This document shows positions 1-5,519 of a stretch of DNA of 5,743 nt, piece after piece. Each line of letters opens with the position of its first letter. Positions within the stretch are counted from its first letter, which is position 1. Both the position numbers and the translations under genes were made by a program. A model generated the notes under the pieces. The model worked only from the letters and a program-made list of their open reading frames with translations, had not been told where the DNA came from and searched no databases. The DNA lies in contig JAJYFX010000142.1 in assembly GCA_021785315.1 (NCBI GenBank), positions 1 to 5,743 of the forward strand, read 5' to 3'. This DNA is from Actinomycetes bacterium. GTDB lineage: Bacteria; Actinomycetota; Acidimicrobiia; Acidimicrobiales; Acidimicrobiaceae.

Positions 1-753
1 TGGGAGCCGGGTGGAACACTGAGCTTCGGAGCTGCGGCAGGACCATGGAGTAACGGATATTCGAACGCCGATATGATCGTCGCCCAGACAACTCCAACTC
101 ACGGATATACGTACACCTGGGCTCAATATCTCCAGAATCCAACAAATCCGTCCGGCATGTGCTCCCCCACGGTTGGCACAGCAGTAGGCGCCGCATCTGA
201 TCCCTCTGGCGGCAGATGGGTCGTAGGATCAGGCGGCACAATTGCCACACAGGGCAATGCCCCTTGCTATGGCTCTTTGGCTGGCCAGACCCTCAATGCC
301 CCTATCGTTGGCATTGCAACCACTCCCGATGGCAAGGGCTATTGGCTGGTTGCATCGGACGGCGGGATCTTCACGTTCGGTGACGCGACGTTCTATGGGT
401 CGATGGGTGGTAAGCCGCCCAACAAGCCCATCGTTGGAATGGCTGCCACTCCCGATGGCAAGGGCTATTGGCTGGTTGCATCGGACGGCGGGATCTTCAC
501 GTTCGGTGACGCGACGTTCTATGGGTCGATGGGTGGAAAATATCTGGCACAGGCGATTGCCGGCATGGACGCATTGGCTAATGGCCAGGGTTATAGGTTC
601 GTAGCGGCTGATGGTGGAGTGTTCGACTTCGGTTCTGCGACGTTCTTTGGTTCGATGGGCGGGCAATCTTTGAGTTCACCCATCGTTGTGATGGCGAGCG
701 ACGGGAACGGCTATTGGTTGGTTGGGGGAAGTGGGAGTGTGTTTGGGTACTAG
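1..753 (+). CDS. C-terminal part of a secreted-type protein with 42-residue repeats (5' end outside window)
   Basis: The frame is open from base 1 to TAG at 751-753 (250 residues visible), so the true start lies upstream; the ATG at 73 is internal. The first ~70 residues are Gly/Ser/Thr/Pro/Tyr-rich with no recognised domain. From residue 71 there are repeats of 42, 42, 42 and 40 residues beginning GRWVV, GYWLV, GYWLV and GYRFV, then a partial fifth (GYWLVGGSGSVFGY) that ends the protein. The core is GYWLVASDGGIFTFGDATFY followed by GSMGG. I associate such repeats with large extracytoplasmic proteins of Acidimicrobiia, often annotated only as hypothetical or fused to hydrolase domains. Surface or exported localisation is inferred; no signal peptide can be seen here. 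The enzymatic part, if any, would lie upstream. The stop overlaps that of the convergent toxin gene by 4 nt, and the short last repeat hints at C-terminal truncation. Function is unknown. Confidence 0.8.
   Translation, partial: WEPGGTLSFGAAAGPWSNGYSNADMIVAQTTPTHGYTYTWAQYLQNPTNPSGMCSPTVGTAVGAASDPSGGRWVVGSGGTIATQGNAPCYGSLAGQTLNAPIVGIATTPDGKGYWLVASDGGIFTFGDATFYGSMGGKPPNKPIVGMAATPDGKGYWLVASDGGIFTFGDATFYGSMGGKYLAQAIAGMDALANGQGYRFVAADGGVFDFGSATFFGSMGGQSLSSPIVVMASDGNGYWLVGGSGSVFGY
211..750 (+). repeat. Tandem 126-bp coding repeats, two with 91 bp identical
   Basis: Units start at 211, 337, 463 and 589 (126 bp each, the fourth 120 bp) with a 42-bp remnant at 709-750. Positions 320-410 and 446-536 are identical over 91 bp, while the flanking units are clearly diverged. 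This suggests a recent duplication or gene conversion of one unit within an older array. The perfect copies could support slippage or recombination that changes repeat number. Confidence 0.9.
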
Positions 754-1064
754 CAGCCAGTCATGGCCTGCATTGCTCGGCAGAGTTCATTCCTACGAGT
801 ACCCAAATTCCCGATTTTCATGGTCAGGGCAGAACGGAGTACCCGCTGGAGATTGTCAAATGAGGCCACGCATTCCACTTCGAGGTTTTCGTCAGCCCCA
901 AGGAGTATCTCGCTGGGTATGTCTCGGATCGTTCGAGTGACCGGAGCGACAACAATTCCGGTAAGCACGGGAATGGCTTCGGAACGGGTGACTACCAGAA
1001 CCGGCCTGCGCTTATTCTCTGTTTCCGCCCACCAGATCTCGCCCTGCCGAGGAACGGCTACCAA
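750..1064 (-). CDS. mazF: MazF/PemK-family endoribonuclease toxin
   Basis: The 104-residue product fits the usual ~100-120 residues of MazF/PemK toxins, sequence-specific mRNA-cleaving ribonucleases kept inactive by the partner antitoxin. Visible family features are the N-terminal RQGEIWWAE (residues 6-14), RRPVLVVTR (19-27, carrying the conserved Arg), VVAPVTRTIRDIPSEI (38-53, with the conserved Thr after PV), ASFDNLQRV (67-75) and a C-terminal helix ending CRAMQAMTGC. The start is TTG at 1064, inside the last codons of the antitoxin gene (TTGGTAG, 7-nt overlap). A GAGGA Shine-Dalgarno-like stretch lies a few bases upstream, so translation is probably coupled to the antitoxin. The stop at 750-752 overlaps the convergent repeat-protein gene. 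The toxin looks intact and is probably active. The exact cleavage site cannot be told from sequence. Confidence 0.9.
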   Translation of the reverse strand: MVAVPRQGEIWWAETENKRRPVLVVTRSEAIPVLTGIVVAPVTRTIRDIPSEILLGADENLEVECVASFDNLQRVLRSALTMKIGNLGTRRNELCRAMQAMTGC

Positions 1065-1306
1065 GGTTCCTCTTCAATCAGTGCTCGGGTGGCTTCTTCG
1101 ATACCTGCGAGCTCTTCCTCGGTTTGAGGATGACGGCGATAACTCTCCACGATCGCAAAACCGATACGTTCCCGGCGGTGACGCTCCACGAGCCACTCCA
1201 GCCCAATTCTCACTGCGTCAGAGCGGCTTTGGACTACGCCATCGGCTACGAGCTCATCCACCTCTTCTGCTAGGTCTTGGCCTACACGTGTAACAATCTG
1301 TGTCAT
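1058..1306 (-). CDS. mazE: Ribbon-helix-helix antitoxin of the MazEF-type pair
   Basis: 82 residues. Residues 1-45 fit a ribbon-helix-helix DNA-binding domain: a short beta strand (TQIVTRV), a helix (DLAEEVDELV), then the turn and second helix (SRSDAVRIGLEWLVERHR). The acidic C-terminus, EEELAGIEEATRALIEEEPW, is the type that binds and neutralises MazF in actinobacterial pairs. It is expected to repress its own operon as part of the toxin-antitoxin complex. The ATG at 1306 lies 6 nt after a TATACT -10 box with no Shine-Dalgarno, so the mRNA is probably leaderless. The gene overlaps the downstream toxin by 7 nt. The family is RHH (CopG/MetJ type) rather than the AbrB-fold MazE of E. coli, so the symbol is by role rather than fold. 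Confidence 0.88.
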   Translation of the reverse strand: MTQIVTRVGQDLAEEVDELVADGVVQSRSDAVRIGLEWLVERHRRERIGFAIVESYRRHPQTEEELAGIEEATRALIEEEPW

Positions 1307-1312
1307 ACATTT

Positions 1313-1321
1313 AGTATAGCA
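1313..1321 (-). promoter_or_regulatory. Extended -10 promoter of the antitoxin-toxin operon, leaderless type
   Basis: On the minus strand this reads TGCTATACT: an extended -10 (TGn) plus TATACT, one mismatch from TATAAT. The predicted +1 falls on or next to the antitoxin ATG at 1306. No good -35 box is seen. The inverted repeat CATAC/GTATG (1304-1308 and 1322-1326) straddles the -10 and start codon and could be part of the operator, but 5-bp arms are weak evidence. Confidence 0.65.
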
Positions 1322-1468
1322 GTATGCAATGCCTTAATGACTCTTCTCAGTCCCCAGATTTGCTCCTCTCTGAGCGTTCCCCAGGTCCGTCGATTTTCAA
1401 GAAGCTCATTTTTTAAAATGGTATCGTAAGACACGGTTCACGCAATTCGATGGAATGGAGTCCTTGAA

Positions 1469-1783
1469 GTGCCCACACGTAAATCCAAGGGGGCGGGCGC
1501 TATGCCAACTGAAGAGGTCGCATCTTTGAATGCCAAGCTCGGCGACTGGGGAATCTATAGAGATCGTACTGACAAGTGGTGGCTAGCCTAATAGGGGATA
1601 AATCAGAAACAAAGTCACTATTGGAATGTCGTCCACCAGTGGCCGTTGCTTGATCCGAGAATACACCTAACAGGACTTGGCGATCGCTCGAAAAACAGTA
1701 TCCCTGACGGACTTTCACTCGATCCCGAAGTTGCAAAAGCCTTGGTCGATGCGGCAGTGACACTCGCAACTCACCAGCAGTAG
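1469..1783 (+). pseudogene. Small unrecognised gene, interrupted by tandem TAA-TAG stops
   Basis: One frame reads from a GTG at 1469, with GGAG at 1457-1460 as a well-spaced Shine-Dalgarno, through 40 codons ending DWGIYRDRTDKWWLA. It then meets TAA (1589-1591) and TAG (1592-1594) and continues in the same frame for 62 more sense codons to TAG at 1781-1783. An alternative start is ATG at 1502. The second half reads like protein (HYWNVVHQWPLLDPRIHLTG, then an amphipathic helix-like LDPEVAKALVDAAVTLATHQ) and has no good start of its own. I recognise no family; the W-G-I-Y-R...WW pattern vaguely resembles short actinobacterial accessory proteins. Alternatives are a genuine 40-residue protein with natural tandem stops, followed by an unrelated remnant. 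Its position 94 bp upstream of a broken integrase suggests the same decayed element. A long frame on the opposite strand looks like a shadow. Confidence 0.4.
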
Positions 1784-1860
1784 CCTCCCGGGATAGCTCC
1801 ATCAGTCCGGATATAAGAATCTAACCCCCAAGTAACAAAATCACATCCAACTTTCTCCAG

Positions 1861-1869
1861 TGCTACGAT
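1861..1869 (+). promoter_or_regulatory. Extended -10 promoter of the integrase gene, leaderless type
   Basis: TGCTACGAT places an extended -10 (TGn, then TACGAT) 7 nt before the ATG at 1877. The expected +1 is at 1876-1877, and no Shine-Dalgarno is present, so a leaderless transcript is likely. ATCACA at 1840-1845, spaced 18 bp, is a possible weak -35. Confidence 0.5.
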
Positions 1870-1876
1870 TTTCTCC

Positions 1877-3349
1877 ATGGACACCGGGGAATGGCTTGAT
1901 CAGTGGCTTGAGTCCAAAACTGTTACGCCGCGAACGTTGGAAAAGTATTCTTCTGCGATTACCCAGCTCAAAGAGACTATTGCCTTCAAGGACATTCGCA
2001 ACCTCTCTCCGGAACTGGTCGAAAAGGCCACTGGCGGGAATCCTGGGTTACATTCCGTATTGTCAATGGCGCTCGGCCAAGCTGTCACAGATGGTCTGAT
2101 CAGCAAGAACATTGCAGCTATCAAAAGAGAGCAACGGAAACCGCAGGAAGGATCCTTGTTTTATCGCGAGAATCGCAAAGCGTGGGTAGCTCTCGTCACT
2201 GTCACCGATGAAAATGGTAAACGCATCCAAAGAACCCGGCAGATCAAGGTCGACAGAAAGACAAAAAATCCTCCGGATGCCGCGATCAAAGCGCTTGAAG
2301 AACTCAAGGCAATGAAATCAGATGGGGGGATGTCCAAAGGAGTCCTCACCATAGCCGAAATGATGGAAGAGTGGCTGGCAAGTATCCGTATAAAGAGAGA
2401 TCCTCGAGGAAAAGGTATCGCAGTTAGAACTTTCGAGCAATACGAAAGCATTTCCAGAATCCACATTGTCCCGGCACTTGGCAAGATCAATGTTAGAGAC
2501 CTCAAGCGCCGCAATGTTGATCGCTGGCTGGGAAATCTCGAGGGATCAATATATGTCCGTGAAAATGGAACTTCCGTCGCCTTTTCGGCCAATACGCTTC
2601 GACTATGCCGAGTAGTGCTTGCAATGGCTCTCCAGTGGGCAATTTCGGAGGGCATTGTACCAAGTAATGTCGCAAGGGAATCAAAACCTCCCGGCGGGAA
2701 ACCTCGACCAGAAAAACATGCACTTAGCGAAGAGCAGACACGTCAACTTTTTAGATCGACCAGAGAGTCTGATTTGGGGCCTCTTTGGGCTCTGATGGTT
2801 ACGACAGGACTCAGACGAGGTGAGGCTCTAGGACTTAGGTGGAAAGATTACGACGGGGAGTCCATAACCCTAACGAACCAGATCAAAATTGAGGCCGGAC
2901 AGACCGTAAGGGGCGATTTAAAGACCGACAAATCAAAAAGACGAATACGACTACCGCAATTCCTAATCCGTGACCTAGACGCGCACAAAAAGCGACAAAT
3001 TGATCAAACTTCCCAAGTCTCCAAAACCACGCCCGAACTGATGTTTCCTGACTCCTATGGCGGATATATCCGTCCAGATGATCTTCGGTAACGATTTATC
3101 ACTGCATGCAAGAAAGCAGGCATCGACTCTCATGAAGATGGTCGAACCTGGGGCATTCATGAACTCCGCCACACGGCGGCCAGTCAGCTGCTCAATGACC
3201 GCGTTCCTATGCAGGTTGTTTCCAGGACCCTTGGTCATAGTTCAATTTACGTGACATTGGATGTTTATTCTCATCTAACTGACCGAGATAGCGAACTCAT
3301 AGCTACCTCGATGAACAATTGCCATGACGACGAAATAACCACAAATTAG
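1877..3349 (+). pseudogene. int: Tyrosine recombinase (phage-type integrase) interrupted by an in-frame TAA
   Basis: The frame encodes 404 residues to TAA at 3089-3091, then 85 more codons in the same frame to TAG at 3347-3349. Domains: residues ~5-84 resemble a SAM-like core-binding domain; ~92-146 an AP2-like arm-binding domain (SLFYRENRKAWVALVTVTD, then TRQIKV); ~157-272 the usual core-binding domain; from ~281 the catalytic domain. Catalytic features before the stop are R313 in TTGLRRGEALGLRW and the Lys-rich hairpin KTDKSKRRIRLP (349-360). After the stop come H428-ELR-H432, LGH (452-454) and the nucleophile Tyr464 in TLDVYSHL. The 404-residue product lacks His, second Arg and Tyr, so it cannot cut or join DNA by the normal chemistry. 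The rest looks undamaged, so the stop is recent, a sequencing error, or suppressed. Context PDDLR-stop-RFITACKKAG suggests a lost Gln or Arg/Lys codon (CAA to TAA would be one transition). It points at a tRNA-Gln gene, its likely attachment site. Confidence 0.85.
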
Positions 3350-3369
3350 GTTTCAATATTTCTACAACT

Positions 3370-3390
3370 ACTGACCAAGTACTGATCAAG
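3370..3390 (+). repeat. Tandem 10-bp repeat ACTGAYCAAG, possible integrase arm-type site
   Basis: ACTGACCAAG (3370-3379) and ACTGATCAAG (3381-3390) match at 9 of 10 bases and are offset by 11 bp, about one helical turn. They lie between the integrase and the tRNA gene, where arm-type sites of an attachment region would be expected. Two short copies are weak evidence. Confidence 0.25.
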
Positions 3391-3447
3391 CGCGTAAAGT
3401 TCTCCGCATTGCATACCAGTACACTGCTCTGACCTGCTGTTATATAG

Positions 3448-3489
3448 CTGGCGGGGGAGGGCTCGAACCTCCAACCTCCTGATCCAAAG
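3448..3489 (-). other. Candidate attachment site (3' half of tRNA-Gln)
   Basis: Tyrosine integrases commonly recombine at the anticodon loop or T arm of tRNA genes, leaving the tRNA intact at one junction. The integrase ends 98 bp from this tRNA 3' end, the usual arrangement. I found no second copy of the tRNA 3' end in this window, so the other junction would lie beyond the left edge, or was lost. This is inference from position only. Confidence 0.35.
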
Positions 3490-3520
3490 TCAGGCGTTCT
3501 GCCGGTTGAACTACCCGCCA
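3448..3520 (-). tRNA. tRNA-Gln (anticodon TTG)
   Basis: The minus strand folds into a complete cloverleaf of 73 nt: acceptor TGGCGGG/CCCGCCA with a 5' T-A pair typical of tRNA-Gln, D stem GTTC/GAAC, anticodon stem CCTGA/TCAGG with loop CTTTGGA (anticodon TTG, plus-strand positions 3485-3487), variable loop AGGTT, T stem GGAGG/CCTCC with loop TTCGAGC, and discriminator G73. CCA is not encoded. It reads CAA and, by wobble, CAG codons. Its 3' end faces the integrase gene, so it may have served as integration site while staying intact. Confidence 0.95.
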
Positions 3521-3532
3521 ATCGACAAAAAG

Positions 3533-3538
3533 ATCCTA
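3533..3538 (-). promoter_or_regulatory. Likely -10 box of the tRNA-Gln promoter
   Basis: The minus strand reads TAGGAT 12 nt before the mature tRNA 5' end, matching the TAnnnT core. No convincing -35 is seen at 16-18 bp. The short leader would be removed by RNase P. Confidence 0.35.
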
Positions 3539-3645
3539 GACTGCAAAAGCCAAGAATTGCGTCGAATGCAGCTCCTTGAGTTCTCGATTTACCAATTGGA
3601 CAGATTATCGCGCCTCCAAAATACCTGATTGGCGAAAAAATCGGC

Positions 3646-3651
3646 TATTGT
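3646..3651 (+). promoter_or_regulatory. Possible -10 box of the bS22 gene
   Basis: TATTGT, preceded by GGC, lies 10 nt before the ATG at 3662. The predicted +1 is near 3658, giving a leader of only about 4 nt. No Shine-Dalgarno precedes the ATG, which agrees with near-leaderless translation. No clear -35 box. Confidence 0.3.
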
Positions 3652-3661
3652 TTTGTTCCTT

Positions 3662-3763
3662 ATGGGATCACTTATAAAAAAGCGCCGAAAGCGCATGCGC
3701 AAGAAGAAGCATAAGAAGATGTTGAAGGCAACTCGCTGGCAACGGCGCGCTGCGGGTAAGTAA
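3662..3763 (+). CDS. Small ribosomal protein bS22 (AURKAIP1/COX24-domain protein), 33 residues
   Basis: This 33-codon ORF begins MGSLIKKRRKRMRKKKHKKM and ends TRWQRRAAGK. It matches the very small, extremely basic actinobacterial protein annotated as AURKAIP1/COX24-domain protein and named bS22 in the mycobacterial 30S subunit, where it lies buried in rRNA near the decoding region. Length and the MGS-hydrophobic-IKKRRKRM start are as in that family. The ATG is fixed by this conserved start. There is no Shine-Dalgarno, and a weak -10 lies close upstream. It is a single gene: tRNA-Gln diverges on its left, and a hairpin begins immediately after its TAA, separating it from convergent ispE. It is too short for most ORF finders and easily missed. 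The lone chromosomal setting and intact sequence indicate that it is functional. Confidence 0.9.
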   Translation: MGSLIKKRRKRMRKKKHKKMLKATRWQRRAAGK

Positions 3764-3798
3764 GCTTTGGGGTTCTGAGCTATTCAGATCTCCGAAGC
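3764..3798. terminator. Strong hairpin between convergent bS22 and ispE genes
   Basis: Arms at 3764-3778 (GCTTTGGGGTTCTGA) and 3784-3798 (TCAGATCTCCGAAGC) form a 15-position stem with one T-T mismatch and two G-U pairs (in the plus-strand transcript), around a 5-nt loop. It starts at the base after the bS22 stop codon and ends 30 bp before the ispE stop. It is therefore well placed to end transcription from both sides. Neither side has a clear U-tract, which is common for actinobacterial terminators. Confidence 0.65.
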
Positions 3799-3828
3799 GA
3801 AGCCCCCATTTGACCTCTACAGGCACGC

Positions 3829-4650
3829 TCAGGAGAACGCTGGAAGCGTAGACGCCTCGATGAAGCGATAGTTCGTCTTATCAATGACTGCGTCCAGATA
3901 GCGGAACCCTTCCCCAAGGATCGGCCTGGAATCAAGTTCCAGATTTGCAAATGTTCCCTGAACAAAATAGGTAGAGCCGCTGCCTGCAAGAATTGGCTCT
4001 GCTCCCGAGACTTTACGAAGCACGTCTTTGGATATAGCCAATCTTGGCTCGCATGCCTGCGCAGCAGACTCAAGGTGATTTGTCGCCTCTTCTAAGTCAC
4101 AGTCAAGTGCGTCAAATTTCATATACACTTCTCGAGTCGACACTCCAAACGGTGACAGCAGCAAGACGAAGCTTTCAGGCCTATGGGGCAACGGCTGCAA
4201 AACTTCTCCGACGCCGCGTGCGATTGCCCTGCCCCCTCTAATGCAAAAGGGAACGTCAGCACCAAGGGACAGCGCCCTGTCCATCGATCCCCAGCCATTG
4301 AAATAACGGAGGACAGTAGCAGCGTTCGATGAGCCGCCTCCTAGCCCCGCGCCGGGAGGGATCCGCTTATGTACGCGAACCAACGCCTTGCGGCCAGCTA
4401 GGGTTAGCGCCTTCGAAATCAGATTCGATCCGTCTATTGGAACATCCTTCAAGCCACCCTCAAGCCTCGCAAGGCTGCCAATCTCATCCACAATCTCGAT
4501 ACCGTCGCCATCGCCCAGCTCGATCGTGTCACCAAAAGATAGAGCAACCATTTCCGATTCAAGTTCGTGCATGCCGTCAGAACGAACTCCCGTAACCCTG
4601 AGATACTTTGTCAGCTTTGCTGGCGAAAACAGTGACTCCAAAGCCTTCAA
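3829..4650 (-). CDS. ispE: 4-diphosphocytidyl-2-C-methyl-D-erythritol kinase (IspE)
   Basis: A cytosolic GHMP kinase that phosphorylates CDP-methylerythritol with ATP in the MEP isoprenoid pathway. The 273-residue product is slightly short for the family (~280-310). Motifs: SPAKL (9-13) with Lys12; H28 in SDGMHELESEM; the ATP-binding GHMP motif PPGAGLGGGSSNAAT (98-112); SLGADVPF (128-135) with the catalytic Asp132; and LAGSGST (221-227). The residue before H28 is Met, where E. coli has Tyr25, which stacks on the cytosine. The start is TTG at 4650, overlapping the rsmA stop as TTGA; a TTG at 4641 is an alternative with better spacing (9 nt) from GAGGGG. Last gene of the rlpA-like/rsmA/ispE run, translationally coupled to rsmA. 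It ends before the shared hairpin. Confidence 0.95.
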   Translation of the reverse strand: MKALESLFSPAKLTKYLRVTGVRSDGMHELESEMVALSFGDTIELGDGDGIEIVDEIGSLARLEGGLKDVPIDGSNLISKALTLAGRKALVRVHKRIPPGAGLGGGSSNAATVLRYFNGWGSMDRALSLGADVPFCIRGGRAIARGVGEVLQPLPHRPESFVLLLSPFGVSTREVYMKFDALDCDLEEATNHLESAAQACEPRLAISKDVLRKVSGAEPILAGSGSTYFVQGTFANLELDSRPILGEGFRYLDAVIDKTNYRFIEASTLPAFS

Positions 4651-5492
4651 CCCCTCGCCTTGGTTACAACGCCAGCAAGCAGTCTCCAGTCGCTGAGAGC
4701 CAGGGTCTCCGGCCTCCTAGACGGATCAATTCCAGCGGATTCAATGTCTCGAACGGACATTACCGACGAAAGGGTGCGCCTAATCATTTGGCGCCTGTTT
4801 GCGAACGCCAGGCGCGAAAGGGTGAACACGGCATCGTAGGCTTCTAGATCGAGTTCCAGGTCGGATTGTGAACGCCTCCGGATCTGCACCAAGACCGAAT
4901 CCACATTCGGCTTGGGAATGAAGACTTCCCTCGATACCTCGGACACTACTTTTGCCGTGGCAAAATAACCAAGCTTGAGCGCCACCTGAGAATAGTTGGT
5001 GCCGGGGGTCGCACACATGCGTTCTCCCACCTCGCGCTGCACCATGATCAGCATCTCGGTAACCATCTGATACTTTTCGAGGATCGTAAGCACTAACTGC
5101 GTTGAAATGTTATAGGGAAGGTTTGCCACGAGTTTCCAAGACTGGCTGCTTGCCAACAACGTGTGAAAATCCGTCGTCAAAGCGTCGCCGCATATAACCT
5201 GAACATTCGATAGCTTTCTTGCTTCTAGGACTTCAATAAGGGCTGCAACCAGATAGCGGTCGAATTCGATCGCAACCAACGAGTGAGCCATGCCCGCCAA
5301 TACCACGGTTAATGACCCAATTCCAGGTCCTATCTCTACCACGTAGTCGAGATCTGATATCTCAGCCAGTCTCGCGATCTTAGCGGCGACGTTTGGATCG
5401 GACAAAAAATTCTGGCCCAGTGCACGGCTTGGCGCTAACTCAAATCTGTCCAGGAGTCTTATGATCTCACTTCGACCTAAACCCAACTTCAA
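4647..5492 (-). CDS. rsmA: 16S rRNA dimethyladenosine transferase RsmA/KsgA
   Basis: SAM-dependent methyltransferase that dimethylates the two adjacent adenosines near the 16S rRNA 3' end (m6,2A1518/1519 in E. coli numbering) late in 30S assembly. 281 residues is normal length. Motifs in order: ALGQNFLSD (24-32), SAM-binding EIGPGIG (53-59), acidic motif AIEFD (74-78), GDAL (102-105), catalytic NLPYN (124-128), and FIPKPNVDS (191-199) preceding the helical C-terminal domain. The start is TTG at 5492; TTG at 5486 is equally possible and lies 7 nt after AAGG. It overlaps ispE by 4 nt. A 51-bp gap separates it from the RlpA-like gene and contains a promoter-like element plus a tiny overlapping ORF. 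The order cell-wall factor, rsmA, ispE parallels rpfB-ksgA-ispE of mycobacteria. Confidence 0.95.
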   Translation of the reverse strand: MKLGLGRSEIIRLLDRFELAPSRALGQNFLSDPNVAAKIARLAEISDLDYVVEIGPGIGSLTVVLAGMAHSLVAIEFDRYLVAALIEVLEARKLSNVQVICGDALTTDFHTLLASSQSWKLVANLPYNISTQLVLTILEKYQMVTEMLIMVQREVGERMCATPGTNYSQVALKLGYFATAKVVSEVSREVFIPKPNVDSVLVQIRRRSQSDLELDLEAYDAVFTLSRLAFANRRQMIRRTLSSVMSVRDIESAGIDPSRRPETLALSDWRLLAGVVTKARG

Positions 5493-5512
5493 GCCTTTAC
5501 GTACTCACGCAT
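5489..5512 (-). CDS. Possible 7-residue leader peptide coupled to rsmA
   Basis: ATG at 5510-5512 opens the tiny ORF MREYVKA, whose TGA stop overlaps the rsmA TTG start as TTGA. The same TTGA overlap joins rsmA to ispE. There is no Shine-Dalgarno, but a TGCTAACCT element lies 7 nt upstream, so the peptide could be translated from a leaderless mRNA and deliver ribosomes to the weak rsmA start. So short an ORF can arise by chance. Confidence 0.25.
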   Translation of the reverse strand: MREYVKA

Positions 5513-5519
5513 AAAAATG

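Noticed and set aside
229..666. Long ORFs in other frames over the repeat array, with repeated peptides
   Set aside because: The repetition is only the 126-bp DNA repeat read out of frame; the GYWLV frame is the known repeat family.
211..750. CRISPR-like direct repeats
   Set aside because: The repeats are contiguous 126-bp coding units in one open frame, not short repeats separated by unique spacers.
763..1293. 176-residue ORF on the plus strand
   Set aside because: Antisense to the well-supported antitoxin and toxin genes; composition looks like a shadow.
1500..1802. 100-residue ORF on the minus strand
   Set aside because: Arg/Ser/Gln-rich with no recognisable motif, and antisense to a frame on the plus strand that looks more protein-like.
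1469..3349. Reassigned stop codons (TAA or TAG read as Gln, with tRNA-Gln nearby)
   Set aside because: Both broken frames end at TAG, tRNA-Gln has the ordinary TTG anticodon, and neighbouring genes end normally at TAG and TGA. Decay is simpler.
1322..3416. Exact 11-bp inverted match GCATTGCATAC at 1322-1332 and 3406-3416, and a 10-bp inverted copy of ACTGATCAAG at 1895-1904
   Set aside because: Matches of this length are expected by chance several times in a 5.7-kb window, so they are not evidence of att or operator sites.
1..3447. Second copy of the tRNA-Gln 3' end (other att junction)
   Set aside because: I searched for the T-arm and acceptor sequence by eye on both strands and found no copy.
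3303..3521. 72-residue minus-strand ORF
   Set aside because: It begins inside the tRNA-Gln gene, and its N-terminus is translated tRNA; the rest is antisense to the integrase tail.
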